From: Ignavibacteria bacterium
Lineage (GTDB): Bacteria > Bacteroidota > Ignavibacteria > Tepidaquicellales > Tepidaquicellaceae
Length of the DNA stretch: 64,000 nt
Assembly: GCA_019694675.1 (NCBI GenBank)
Contig: JAIBBK010000006.1
Span: forward strand, 34,281-98,280
Direction of reading: 5' to 3'
The notes below the pieces were generated by a model. The model saw only the letters and a list, made by a program, of their open reading frames with translations. It ran no database searches and was not told the origin of the DNA. A program made the translations under genes and the position numbers. The stretch's first letter is position 1, and each line of letters opens with the position of its first letter. This document shows, piece after piece, positions 25,052 to 32,813 of the stretch.

Positions 25052-25717
25052 ATGAAAGGTATGATACTCGCCGCAGGATTCGGCACAAGGCTCAGGCCGC
25101 TAACAGACACTAAACCCAAGGCGCTCGTAAGCTACAAAGGCAAACCGCTTGTGGTTCATCAGATCCGGAGACTTATGTCTGCGGGAATAACAGAGATAGT
25201 GATCAACGCGCATCATTTTTCTGAGCAGGTGGTTGAGTTCTTCATGCAGAACAGATTCGATGCAGATATTTCAGTCATAGTGGAAAATGAGATCCTTGGA
25301 ACAGGCGGCGGAATACTCAATGCATCAGATCATCTGCGCGGTTCAGACTTTGCTGTTGTTAATGTTGATGTTGAGACCGACATGAACCTGAGCGATATGA
25401 TCATTGAGCACAGGTCACGCAAACCCCTGGCCACACTGGCAGTGCAGAAGAGAAGATCGGGAAGGTATCTTGAGTTCTCACCGGAGATGAAACTCATGCG
25501 CAGGGCGGCAGACGATTCTGCCAAAGACAGATTGTTCGCATTCAACGGTATTCATGTGGTCTCCGATGAATTTCTCAGTCTCGGATTTGGATCCGGCTTT
25601 TCGGATATTCTTGATCTTTACTTCAGAGCTATTGAATCCGGTAAGACAATAACAGGGTATGACGCAGGAGAATGTTCGTTCAGGGATCTTGGAAAGACGG
25701 AGAATCTTCTAAGCTGA
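25052..25717 (+). CDS. Sugar-1-phosphate nucleotidyltransferase (MurU-like length)
   Basis: 221 residues. ILAAGFGTRLRPLTDTKPKA is the nucleotidyl-transfer signature, with the lysine after the G-x-G-T-R loop. LGTGGGIL is the base- and sugar-contact segment. NVDVETDM takes the place of the usual NGDxxTD metal motif (G to V change). The size and wording resemble MurU, which activates N-acetylmuramate-1-phosphate in cell-wall recycling, but mannose- or heptose-1-phosphate transferases are close relatives, so the substrate is open. It is divergent from the glycosyltransferase operon and may supply its donor sugar. Confidence 0.85.
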   Translation: MKGMILAAGFGTRLRPLTDTKPKALVSYKGKPLVVHQIRRLMSAGITEIVINAHHFSEQVVEFFMQNRFDADISVIVENEILGTGGGILNASDHLRGSDFAVVNVDVETDMNLSDMIIEHRSRKPLATLAVQKRRSGRYLEFSPEMKLMRRAADDSAKDRLFAFNGIHVVSDEFLSLGFGSGFSDILDLYFRAIESGKTITGYDAGECSFRDLGKTENLLS

Positions 25718-25778
25718 TTCTCATTGTCAGGTTGGCAAGCATTTGAAAAGAAAGGACAACTATCTCCGGCAACAGCCG

Positions 25779-26021
25779 TCACTGCACAGCTTCTATTCTC
25801 TTGACAGAAGGGATCTCATTCATCAAAGCTCTTTCTATACCTGCGCGAAGCGTCATCATTCCTAGCGGACAGCTCTTGCAGTTTCCAAGCAGTCTCACTT
25901 TAACTATTCCGTCTTCACATGTTTCATAGAGCTCAACGTCGCCGCCGTCCTGCTGAAGAAATGGCCTTACCATCTCAAGCACTCTTTCAACGTTCTCTCT
26001 GTTCAGTTCTGTCTCAGGCAT
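25779..26021 (-). CDS. NifU C-terminal domain Fe-S scaffold protein
   Basis: 80 residues, a stand-alone NifU-like domain. Key features are RPFLQQDGGDVELYE, the cysteine pair C48-x-x-C51 in GNCKSCPLG that holds an Fe-S cluster between two subunits, and MMTLRAGIERAL. It acts as a scaffold or carrier handing clusters to target proteins. It is the last gene of an operon with the Mrp-type carrier, 9 bp after the lipoprotein gene; pairing of NifU and Mrp proteins is common. Confident assignment. Confidence 0.94.
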   Translation of the reverse strand: MPETELNRENVERVLEMVRPFLQQDGGDVELYETCEDGIVKVRLLGNCKSCPLGMMTLRAGIERALMNEIPSVKRIEAVQ

Positions 26022-26030
26022 TTCTGTAAC

Positions 26031-26471
26031 TTAGTCCAGTTTTTTCATGCTCTCGCGGATGCTCCGCGCATAGTCAAGCTTCCACACTCCGCTTTCCTTC
26101 ACTGCGTACATGTCAGACTTTTTCTCGTCCTTGGTCATGATCACCACAACTGCAGAGTCGCCGTTCTTCTTTTCATCAACAACATCAAAGTCAATTCCCG
26201 CCATGCCAAGCGGGCTCACGTCAGACACATTCTTTTCAAAGTATTCCTTGCCGCTCTGATTCCTGCTCTTTGCAATGTCGTCAAACATTGACTGTGAATT
26301 CCTGGAAAGGTAGTTCCACGCCCTTCCCGAATTCTGCTCTTTGAGCGCCTTCACAAAGTCCTTAACGGCATTGGCCGGAGAATCCGATCCTCCCGTACCC
26401 CCGCATCCGCCTGCAATCAGCAAAGCGCCGAGTATGATTGCCGGCATCATTGATTTCAGTTTCCTGATCAT
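26031..26471 (-). CDS. Small lipoprotein, DUF4878/NTF2-like
   Basis: 146 residues. The leader AIILGALLIAGGC gives a lipobox with Cys23 as the lipid site, followed by GGTGGSDSPANAV. The mature part starts AVKDFVKALKEQNSGRAWNYL and ends VKESGVWKLDYARSIRESMKKL, the pattern of DUF4878 and related NTF2-like lipoproteins with a cone-shaped fold. Its position between the cytoplasmic Fe-S proteins Mrp and NifU, 10 and 9 bp away, is odd for a membrane lipoprotein. Function unknown. Confidence 0.75.
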   Translation of the reverse strand: MIRKLKSMMPAIILGALLIAGGCGGTGGSDSPANAVKDFVKALKEQNSGRAWNYLSRNSQSMFDDIAKSRNQSGKEYFEKNVSDVSPLGMAGIDFDVVDEKKNGDSAVVVIMTKDEKKSDMYAVKESGVWKLDYARSIRESMKKLD

Positions 26472-26481
26472 ATTCTTAGAT

Positions 26482-27567
26482 CTAAATTTCGATCACGGTT
26501 TCGGGTTTGTCTTTCCTTTGAGAATTGAACCGCGTGATCTCCTTTGCAAGTTCGCTGGCGATCTTCTCAAACACTGCCGCAGTTTTCTCCGCACCCTTCT
26601 TATCGGGCAGTGGCACACCTTCATCACCGGCGGCTCTTATCTCCGAGTTCACGGGGATCTCTCCAAGCAGCTTTATGCCGAACTCACTGCACATCTTCTC
26701 ACCGCCGCCCTTCCCGAAAATGTAATCCCTTGTACCGTTTGCGCCTTCGTAATAACTCATATTCTCAATCACACCAATTGTAGGCACGCTCACCTTCTCA
26801 AACATTATGTATCCCTTTCTTGCGTCTGCAAGCGAGATCTCTTGCGGAGTGGTGACAATAACTGCACCTGTAAGCGGAATTGTCTGGCTCAATGTCAGCT
26901 GAATGTCGCCTGTCCCGGGAGGCATGTCAAACAGAAGAAAATCAAGGTCACCCCACAGCACATCGCCCATGAACTGCTTCAGCGCGCTCGAGGCCATCGG
27001 GCCTCTCCATACCACGGCAGTGTTCTCTTCCATCAGAAATCCTATAGACATAAGCTTCACGCCGAACTTCTCCACAGGCACAAGCTTGTTCTTTCCTTCC
27101 GACTGCGTAACGAACGGCTTTTGTTTCACTCCGAACATCAGCGGTATGGATGGACCGTAGATATCCGCGTCAATCAGTCCCGTCCTGTAGCCCGCCTTTG
27201 CAAGCGACGCGGCAAGGTTTACGGCAACAGTTGACTTGCCCACGCCGCCCTTGCCTGAAGCCACTGCAATCGTGTTCAGCACACCCGGAAGTACTTCCGA
27301 CTTCTTCTTATTAACATGCTCGGTAACACCTCTTACAAAACTGATGTTCGTTTCGGAGATTTCCGGAATGTCTCTTTCGAAAGCTTTCCTTGCTTCATCA
27401 ATGATCTTCGAAACAACGCCCTCATCCGTTTCGGGAGTTGCGAGAGTGAGGCTGAGTTTCTTTCCGTTGAGAGAAATGTTTCTCACCAGCCCGGCGGCTT
27501 CAAAGCTCTTGCCCGAAACCGGTTCTGTGATCTTAGAGAGAGTCTCTCTTATTCTTTGTTCAGTCAT
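26482..27567 (-). CDS. mrp: Mrp/NBP35-type P-loop ATPase, Fe-S cluster carrier
   Basis: 361 residues from the ATG at 27565-27567; a TTG two codons earlier is less likely. An N-terminal MIP18-like (DUF59) domain (residues about 1-90) leads to the deviant Walker A loop VASGKGGVGKST (K111). Others are LIDADIYGPSIP, the Mrp signature, FDMPPGTGDIQLTLSQ and VTTPQEISLADARKG. The C-terminus has IGVIENMSYYEGANG, where the usual CxxC cluster-binding cysteines are absent at the ENMS site; this is seen in some Mrp proteins. It transfers Fe-S clusters using ATP. A -7 box lies 22 bp upstream. Operon order: mrp, lipoprotein, nifU. Confidence 0.93.
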   Translation of the reverse strand: MTEQRIRETLSKITEPVSGKSFEAAGLVRNISLNGKKLSLTLATPETDEGVVSKIIDEARKAFERDIPEISETNISFVRGVTEHVNKKKSEVLPGVLNTIAVASGKGGVGKSTVAVNLAASLAKAGYRTGLIDADIYGPSIPLMFGVKQKPFVTQSEGKNKLVPVEKFGVKLMSIGFLMEENTAVVWRGPMASSALKQFMGDVLWGDLDFLLFDMPPGTGDIQLTLSQTIPLTGAVIVTTPQEISLADARKGYIMFEKVSVPTIGVIENMSYYEGANGTRDYIFGKGGGEKMCSEFGIKLLGEIPVNSEIRAAGDEGVPLPDKKGAEKTAAVFEKIASELAKEITRFNSQRKDKPETVIEI

Positions 27568-27589
27568 AATCAAATTGGCATCAAGGTAA

Positions 27590-27597
27590 CAAATCTA
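27590..27597 (-). promoter_or_regulatory. Putative -7 box TAGATTTG for the mrp operon
   Basis: On the minus strand TAGATTTG matches TAnnTTTG and ends 22 bp before the mrp ATG. No TTG is found at the usual upstream spacing. Confidence 0.4.
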
Positions 27598-27680
27598 ACA
27601 TATGTGTAAAATGCACTTTGCGTGCACCAAACTGTTCAGCCGCAACTTGTGAAATAGATAGGGCATAATTCCTATCATAA

Positions 27681-27710
27681 TTGAATCAGTTGGGCAAAAA
27701 CAATAATTTG
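27681..27710 (+). promoter_or_regulatory. Putative promoter TTG-N20-TAATTTG for the 27731 gene
   Basis: TTG (27681-27683) and TAATTTG (27704-27710) are separated by 20 bp, with a G-to-G distance of 27. The box ends 20 bp before the ATG at 27731. It may drive the genes up to 30721, which follow on the same strand with gaps of 21-66 bp or a short overlap. Confidence 0.5.
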
Positions 27711-27730
27711 CAGCAACCGAATTAACAGAG

Positions 27731-28150
27731 ATGAAAGACAAGATCATAGAGACCATAAAGGAAACTGCGGAATCCATTTCCGACACCGTTGATGTGGTTA
27801 AGGAGTCCGGTGCAGACAAGCTGAAGGAGATCATGGATGAAGTGTTTGCATCGGCCGCTGTAATTAACAGGTCCGGCTTTACGACAGAAGGCGTTTCAGT
27901 AAACCTCGGGCTTCCGCCGGAGATAGTCGGCGTTTTCAGATTTGACAGGGATGTGCCGAACGAAGAATGGGAGAAGCTGTTTGCCGAGACGGAAGACAAA
28001 CAGAGCCTTAACGCCCTGCTCAGAGCTTTGTTCAAGGCTCAGGACATTACGGAAAAACTGAAGATAGGCGAGTTTATGCTTGACAAGGTCAGCGTTGTGT
28101 TCACATTTCCTCCGGGCATCGGGCTTTCATTCAAGCCGAAAGCCAGGTGA
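27731..28150 (+). CDS. Hypothetical protein with amphipathic N-terminal helix
   Basis: 139 residues, not recognised. Residues 1-45 (KDKIIETIKETAESISDTVD onward) form a long, charged, probably amphipathic helix. The rest is a mixed fold with GVSVNLGLPPEIVGVFRF and a beta-rich end (LDKVSVVFTFPPGIGLSFKP) that resembles membrane-associated or lipid-binding proteins only vaguely. No signal peptide, cysteines or metal motifs. A promoter of the local type lies 20 bp upstream. Confidence 0.7.
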   Translation: MKDKIIETIKETAESISDTVDVVKESGADKLKEIMDEVFASAAVINRSGFTTEGVSVNLGLPPEIVGVFRFDRDVPNEEWEKLFAETEDKQSLNALLRALFKAQDITEKLKIGEFMLDKVSVVFTFPPGIGLSFKPKAR

Positions 28151-28216
28151 CAACTCTTGAGAACTTTGTGCCAGTGTCTTCATACACAGGTATGCATTTA
28201 AGTAATTGAATCTCAG

Positions 28217-28825
28217 ATGATCAGACTGAACAAGACCGCAAAGACTTCGCTGTTCATACTTGTCGCCGCCTCTTTCTTCTGGCTTGGCGGCATAAACGTC
28301 CGGTTCTTCATCGGGAATCAGTTGCTTAATTACGACGAGTTCAACTTCCGCACAAGCATTCCGCCCGACGAGGAGAATCAGATATTCAAGATGATCTCCG
28401 ACGCTTCGATCATGATCATGTGCGCTTATGTTGTTGTGCTTGTTGCGGCGATAGTTTTCGCGCGCTCAAGCAGGATAAGCCTGCGCGAGCACCCGTGGCT
28501 CCTCATGTGCTATCTTCTCTTTTTCGTGTTTGTGCCTGTTGAGCTTTACACTTCATATATAGACCTCAAGTTCATACTTCTGTTCAATGAGCGCCCTGCA
28601 AATCACGACAGGCTTCTTGAACTTTTCGGCGCGCGCATAGGATTTCTGCGCGGCGTGCCCTGGATAGCCGTAATGAGCTATTACACAATAATCTGGCTTT
28701 CGATATTCAGGCCTCTGCAAAAGACAAAGGAACAGCTTGAAAAGCTTGATGAGGTTTCAAAGGAAACGCACGGGTACAAGTACATCTTCCATGAAGAGGA
28801 TGACCTTGTACTGAAGGAACATTGA
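28217..28825 (+). CDS. Hypothetical four-helix membrane protein
   Basis: 202 residues with about four transmembrane helices: SLFILVAASFFWLGGINV, IMIMCAYVVVLVAAIVFA, LLMCYLLFFVFVPVELY, and VPWIAVMSYYTIIWLSIF. The C-terminal 35 residues are charged (KTKEQLEKLDEVSKETHG) and should be cytoplasmic or form a short coiled coil. No motif shows a transported substrate. The spacing to the next gene is 21 bp, so co-transcription with the 99-residue protein is likely. Confidence 0.75.
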   Translation: MIRLNKTAKTSLFILVAASFFWLGGINVRFFIGNQLLNYDEFNFRTSIPPDEENQIFKMISDASIMIMCAYVVVLVAAIVFARSSRISLREHPWLLMCYLLFFVFVPVELYTSYIDLKFILLFNERPANHDRLLELFGARIGFLRGVPWIAVMSYYTIIWLSIFRPLQKTKEQLEKLDEVSKETHGYKYIFHEEDDLVLKEH

Positions 28826-28846
28826 CATGAATCAATAAGGACGCTG

Positions 28847-29146
28847 ATGTCGAGAGTAATAAGGAAAAACGCAAAGGCCAAACCTGACGAGAAGAAGGAA
28901 ACTCTGATCGAAGACCTTACTGAAGTGCTCAGCAAACTCGGATACGAAGTGAGAGTGGAGAAGGGTACGTTCAAAGGCGGGTTCTGCCTGCTCAGGGATC
29001 AGAAGATCTTTCTGCTCAACAAAAACCTTGAACAGGACAGGAAGATCGGAATACTTGCAAAGAACATTTCGGAGATCGGAGTGGAAGGAATCTACCTTAA
29101 GCCAAACGTGAGAGAGCTTGTAGAGAAAGAGGGGTTGGAATTCTGA
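28847..29146 (+). CDS. Small conserved hypothetical protein
   Basis: 99 residues. A charged start (SRVIRKNAKAKPDEKKETLI) precedes a compact alpha/beta body, LTEVLSKLGYEVRVEKGTFK, GGFCLLRDQKIFLLNKNLEQ and GIYLKPNVRELVEKE. From memory, similar small proteins recur in Bacteroidota beside the PhnP-like hydrolase that follows here after 31 bp. No catalytic residues stand out; the single Cys in GGFCLLRD is a candidate functional site only by position. Confidence 0.75.
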   Translation: MSRVIRKNAKAKPDEKKETLIEDLTEVLSKLGYEVRVEKGTFKGGFCLLRDQKIFLLNKNLEQDRKIGILAKNISEIGVEGIYLKPNVRELVEKEGLEF

Positions 29147-29177
29147 CCCGGATCAAGAATACTTTTCCATCCTGCCG

Positions 29178-29942
29178 ATGAAAGTGATCCTGCTTGGCAC
29201 GGGTACTTCTCAGGGTGTGCCCGTGATCGGATGCACCTGCGAGACTTGCACTTCAAAGAATCCGAAGGACAAGCGACTGCGCACATCCGCATACATCGAG
29301 ACCGGAGGCAGGAAGATCCTCATTGACACATCGGTTGATTTCCGTCAGCAGATGCTTACGAACAGGATAGACGACATTGACGCCGTGCTTTACACTCACC
29401 ACCATGTGGATCACATCTTCGGAATGGATGACCTGCGGCAGTACACTCAGCGGCACAACAAGTTCATTGACCTTTATGCGGGAAAGTCAACGATGAAGGA
29501 GCTCAAGATCACATTCCGCTATGTGATGGATGAAGAACTTATCAGGCACAAGTCCGTCCCGCTTGTAAGGTTCAACGAGATACAGAACAAGCCGTTCACG
29601 GTCGGCAATGTGGAGGTGATTCCTGTCAAAGTAAGCCACGGCAACATCAAGATCTTCGGATTCCGCATAAATGATTTCGCATACATTACCGACAGCAGTG
29701 CCATTGCTCCTGAAGAGCTGAAGAAGTTGACGGGACTGAAAGTGCTGGTTCTGAACGCTTTAAGGATCCGTCCGCATCCGACGCATTTCAGCCTGCAGGA
29801 GGCGGTGGAAGTGGCAATGTCTTTGAAGCCCAAAAGGACCTATCTTACTCATGTCACTCACGATCTCTTGCATGACCGTATAAACGCCGCACTGCCCAAA
29901 GGCATTGAGCTTGCGTATGATAACCTGAAACTGAGGCTTTGA
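29178..29942 (+). CDS. MBL-fold hydrolase, PhnP-like phosphodiesterase
   Basis: 254 residues. The metallo-beta-lactamase motif is H74-x-H76-x-D78-H79 in THHHVDH, with further ligands in VSHGNIKIFG and YITDSS. Near the start, GCTCETCTSKNPKDKRLRTS supplies cysteines 19, 21 and 24, matching the structural-zinc loop of PhnP. PhnP hydrolyses cyclic ribosyl phosphates in phosphonate breakdown, but many bacteria without that pathway carry this gene, so the natural substrate is open. No phosphonate genes are nearby. Its stop overlaps the next start (TTGA), linking it to the inositol monophosphatase. Confidence 0.9.
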   Translation: MKVILLGTGTSQGVPVIGCTCETCTSKNPKDKRLRTSAYIETGGRKILIDTSVDFRQQMLTNRIDDIDAVLYTHHHVDHIFGMDDLRQYTQRHNKFIDLYAGKSTMKELKITFRYVMDEELIRHKSVPLVRFNEIQNKPFTVGNVEVIPVKVSHGNIKIFGFRINDFAYITDSSAIAPEELKKLTGLKVLVLNALRIRPHPTHFSLQEAVEVAMSLKPKRTYLTHVTHDLLHDRINAALPKGIELAYDNLKLRL

Positions 29943-30721
29943 AAGAATCCGCCCACATCAAAAGCATTCTCAATCAGGCCGCACTTGAGTCAGGGAAGAT
30001 CCTGCTGAAGTACTTCGGAAAGAAATACGGCATTTCAAGCAAGGGCGTCGTTTCGAACCTCGTGACTGAAGTTGACCACAGGTCTGACAGGAAAATAATA
30101 TCCCTCATCAGAAAGAACTTTCCGGAGCACTCAATACTGACGGAAGAATCCGGAGGGCTCGGCGGACAATGCGAGTATAAGTGGATCATTGATCCGATAG
30201 ACGGCACGGTAAATTATGCTCACGGAATTCCTCTGAGCTGTGTTTCGATAGCTGTTGAAAGATCCGGAGAGCTGATGATGGGAGTGGTTTACAATCCTAT
30301 GTCGGGCGAATATTTTTATGCCGAGAAAGGCCGCGGCGCATTTCTTAACGGAAGGAAGATCCGGGTTTCAAGTTGCAGGGAGATTTCAAGATCCCTGCTT
30401 GTTACCGGATTTCCCTACAACTCAGGAAAGTTCAGGCCTGATCCCGTTAGAGTTTTCAGGAAGTTCATCAAGAGGGACTTACCGGTAAGAAGACTCGGTT
30501 CTGCGGCGCTTGATCTTTGCTGGACCGCCTGCGGCAGATTTGAAGGATTCTGGGAATACAATCTTAAAGCATGGGATGTTGCAGCAGGAGCACTGATACT
30601 CAGAGAAGCGGGCGGGAAGCTAAGCAATTTCAGGGGTGAAGAATACTCCGTTTATATGAAGGAGATCCTCGCGACAAACGGCAGGATACACAGAAGCATG
30701 CTTGATATCATAAATTCCTGA
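29939..30721 (+). CDS. Inositol-1-monophosphatase family protein
   Basis: 260 residues, with a TTG start overlapping the upstream stop. Family motifs are ILTEESGG (E70), the metal site D85-P-I-D88-G-T in WIIDPIDGTVNYAHGIP, and the C-terminal WDVAAGALILREAGG. It dephosphorylates inositol-1-phosphate or a related sugar phosphate (fructose-1,6-bisphosphate and others are known in the family). Coupling with the PhnP-like hydrolase suggests a two-step removal of phosphate from a cyclic or ester-linked sugar phosphate (inference). Confidence 0.93.
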   Translation: MKESAHIKSILNQAALESGKILLKYFGKKYGISSKGVVSNLVTEVDHRSDRKIISLIRKNFPEHSILTEESGGLGGQCEYKWIIDPIDGTVNYAHGIPLSCVSIAVERSGELMMGVVYNPMSGEYFYAEKGRGAFLNGRKIRVSSCREISRSLLVTGFPYNSGKFRPDPVRVFRKFIKRDLPVRRLGSAALDLCWTACGRFEGFWEYNLKAWDVAAGALILREAGGKLSNFRGEEYSVYMKEILATNGRIHRSMLDIINS

Positions 30722-30730
30722 ACCGGCTGA

Positions 30731-31216
30731 TCAGTACTCTTTCTTTCCGTCAAACAACTTCCACTCTTCAAAGGCTTTTCTGGCTTCATCAGCCAGCATA
30801 TTGACCGCAGTCAGTTTCCTTTTATCGATCTCCGCAGAGATCTCTTCATAAATGAAATCGTCCCTGAATCCGGCTTCGGCGGCATCATGCTTTGTGGCCG
30901 CAAAATATAGTCTGTCGAGCCGCGCCCAGTAAATTGCCGCAAGGCACATCGGACAAGGTTCACAGCTTGAATAGATCACGCATCCGGACAGGTCATGCGT
31001 ACCGAGCTTTTCGCAAGCTTCGCGTATCGCCTCTATTTCGGCATGTGCCGAGGGGTCCTTCTTTTTTGTAACTCTGTTTGCACCGCGGGAAATTACTTTC
31101 CCGTCCTTCACTATCACTGCCCCGAACGGGCCGCCTCCCTCCCTGATATTGCTGACCGACAGCTCAATTGCCTGCAGCATATGTGACCTGTGATCGATGC
31201 CGTCTGCTTTCTTCAT
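30731..31216 (-). CDS. guaD: Guanine deaminase
   Basis: 161 residues. Zinc ligands are H58 (SAHAEIEAI), C88 and C91 (SSCEPCPMC); E60 is the proton shuttle. The stretch GTHDLSGCVIYSSCEPCPMC, then AAIYWARLDRLYFAATKHDA and the terminal GKKEY closely match Bacillus-type GuaD, which turns guanine into xanthine, rather than tRNA-adenosine or cytosine deaminases. The start chosen is the ATG at 31214-31216, but a promoter box lies only 5 bp upstream. Met13 (plus about 31178-31180) would fit a normal leader, so the true protein may be 12 residues shorter. Convergent with the monophosphatase gene. Confidence 0.9.
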   Translation of the reverse strand: MKKADGIDHRSHMLQAIELSVSNIREGGGPFGAVIVKDGKVISRGANRVTKKKDPSAHAEIEAIREACEKLGTHDLSGCVIYSSCEPCPMCLAAIYWARLDRLYFAATKHDAAEAGFRDDFIYEEISAEIDKRKLTAVNMLADEARKAFEEWKLFDGKKEY

Positions 31217-31221
31217 GCACC

Positions 31222-31251
31222 CAAATTATTCCAACCGCATTCCAAGTTCAA
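31222..31251 (-). promoter_or_regulatory. Putative guaD promoter TTG-N20-TAATTTG
   Basis: On the minus strand TTG (plus 31249-31251) is 20 bp from TAATTTG (plus 31222-31228), G-to-G distance 27. The box ends 5 bp before the annotated ATG, implying a leaderless message or a later start. Confidence 0.5.
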
Positions 31252-31408
31252 GATATTCAGCAGGACTTAAAATTCCTCCCGGCTTACGGCAATGGATCGC
31301 GGGAAAAAATTGACATGCATTTTTTTCTTCGCTTCCTAATATCAAGGCAACGCGAGAATTCAATTTCATCAGGAACATCCATTAAGTAACTTGCATAAAA
31401 TTCATTCA

Positions 31409-31828
31409 ATGAAAGACGACACAATCATCACATCGTCCAAAGCTCCCGAGCCCGTCGGGCTCTATCCTCATGCAAGAAGGTCCGGAAACCTGCTGTTCCT
31501 TTCCGGAGTGGGACCGCGAGAAAGAGGCACGAAAAAGATCCCGGGCGTTGAACTTGACGGCAACGGGAATATTGTCTCGTATGATATCGAGACGCAGTGT
31601 CACTCCGTTTTCCGCAACGTCAGGTATATTCTTGAGGACGCGGGATCATCATGGGAGAAACTGATCGATGTAACTGTATTCCTCACAAACATGAAGGACG
31701 ACTTCCCGGCCTATAACAGGATCTATGCAGAATATTTCAGGGACAACCAGCCATGCAGAACGACGGTGGAAATAAGTTCACTTCCGACTCCGATCGCAAT
31801 TGAACTTAAGTGCATCGCAGAGGTGTGA
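31409..31828 (+). CDS. RidA/YjgF family protein (2-aminomuconate deaminase type)
   Basis: 139 residues from the ATG at 31409; the upstream in-frame TTG at 31391 is rejected because the family starts near here. Motifs are SKAPEPVGLYPHARRSGNLL, LFLSGVGPRERG, ECQCH-like DIETQCHSVFRNV, VTVFLTNMKDDFPAYN and PCRTTVEISSLPTPI, whose Arg is the substrate-binding residue of Rid proteins. The GPRxRGTKxIPG segment is typical of the 2-aminomuconate deaminase branch, which handles an intermediate of tryptophan or aminophenol breakdown. No such pathway genes are near, so a general enamine deaminase role is equally likely. Confidence 0.88.
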   Translation: MKDDTIITSSKAPEPVGLYPHARRSGNLLFLSGVGPRERGTKKIPGVELDGNGNIVSYDIETQCHSVFRNVRYILEDAGSSWEKLIDVTVFLTNMKDDFPAYNRIYAEYFRDNQPCRTTVEISSLPTPIAIELKCIAEV

Positions 31829-31974
31829 GTCTTTTCAGCAATGGAGTTCCGTGTTGCAGAAGATCAGCCTGAGTCCGTAGCCGGTATTTTCCGGAGAGTG
31901 TTTTCTCCAGTTCAGAGTGAAAGGCATTCAAGTTACAGTATTCCGTACATCAACATTTTCAGATATCTCAGAAA

Positions 31975-31982
31975 TAATTTTG
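31975..31982 (+). promoter_or_regulatory. Putative -7 box TAATTTTG for the HdeD-like gene
   Basis: TAATTTTG matches TAnnTTTG, 44 bp before the ATG at 32027; a second box-like TTAATTTG follows at 31983-31990. No TTG is found at the usual upstream spacing for either. Confidence 0.35.
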
Positions 31983-32026
31983 TTAATTTGCACTGAAAAC
32001 ATTCACAAACTTAATTTGATAATGCT

Positions 32027-32563
32027 ATGATCGAAGCCATACAAAAACACTGGTGGTACCTGCTTTTAAGAGGCATACTACTGGTTCTGCTGGGATTGTT
32101 TGCCCTCTTCAGTCCCGGAATTGTGCTTGTGTCACTTCTTCTTTATCTTGGAATTGTCGCCGTACTTGGAGGGATATTCACGATCATCGGTTCGATCTTC
32201 TCAAAGGACGAAGGAAAATTCGGAGGAGTTCTCGAAGGGCTGATCTATGCAGCAATAGGTTTGCTTTTCATCTTTGCTCCGGGATTTGTACTGTCCTCAG
32301 TGGTCTATTTCATTGCTTTCTGGGCTCTGATCTCGGGGATTCTTCAGATCATCTACGCTATCAAACTCAGGAAGATAGTTCAGAACGAGTGGATCGCAAT
32401 CGTGAGCGGTGTGTTGTCAATAGTCTTTGCGCTCGTGCTCTTCTTTAACGTTTTAAGCTCCGCAAATGCGATCATCATGGTGCTCGGTTCCTTTGCGGTA
32501 ATTTCAGGAATACTGTATATGATGCTTGCATTCAAGGTCAAAGGCCTTAAGAATCTCGTCTGA
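32027..32563 (+). CDS. HdeD/DUF308 family membrane protein
   Basis: 178 residues with six short transmembrane helices, three repeats of the DUF308 hairpin: LLRGILLVLLGLFALFSPG, YLGIVAVLGGIFTIIGSIF, GLIYAAIGLLFIFAPGFVL and so on. The recurrent helix-end FxPG is typical. E. coli HdeD is an inner-membrane protein tied to acid stress; most relatives have no proven role. It stands as a single gene with its own terminator, before the ATP-grasp operon. Confidence 0.9.
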   Translation: MIEAIQKHWWYLLLRGILLVLLGLFALFSPGIVLVSLLLYLGIVAVLGGIFTIIGSIFSKDEGKFGGVLEGLIYAAIGLLFIFAPGFVLSSVVYFIAFWALISGILQIIYAIKLRKIVQNEWIAIVSGVLSIVFALVLFFNVLSSANAIIMVLGSFAVISGILYMMLAFKVKGLKNLV

Positions 32564-32585
32564 TTATCCGAAGCATTATAGCTTG

Positions 32586-32626
32586 AGAGGTTTCCGGGAT
32601 CATTTCCGGGAACCTCTTTCTTTTTT
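32586..32626 (+). terminator. Rho-independent terminator after the HdeD-like gene
   Basis: A stem AGAGGTTTCCGG pairs with CCGGGAACCTCT with one mismatch and is followed by TTTCTTTTTT. It separates the HdeD-like gene from the following operon. Confidence 0.85.
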
Positions 32627-32751
32627 CAGCGCAGGTCAGATGCACTTTTCATGTTTGCCGCAGAGCTGTGAGAGACAACAGCTCAGGCATAAAGCGCTAT
32701 GCGCCGCATTAACAATGTGAATAGGCAAATGCACATACGACAGATGGCTTA

Positions 32752-32781
32752 TTGACAAACAAAGTTATAATGTTATATTTG
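32752..32781 (+). promoter_or_regulatory. Promoter of the ATP-grasp/GNAT/KamA operon (TTG-N19-TATATTTG)
   Basis: TTGAC (TTG at 32752-32754) and TATATTTG (32774-32781) are 19 bp apart: a full match to the Bacteroidota -33/-7 pattern, 32 bp before the TTG start codon at 32814. It is the best promoter in the window. Confidence 0.7.
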
Positions 32782-32813
32782 CACAAATTCAAAGAGGCGA
32801 AGAGCTTCAACAC

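Noticed and set aside
26341..27234. A 297-residue plus-strand frame opposite mrp and the lipoprotein
   Set aside because: It is antisense to two clear genes, rich in Cys/His/Arg without family resemblance, and has no start signal.
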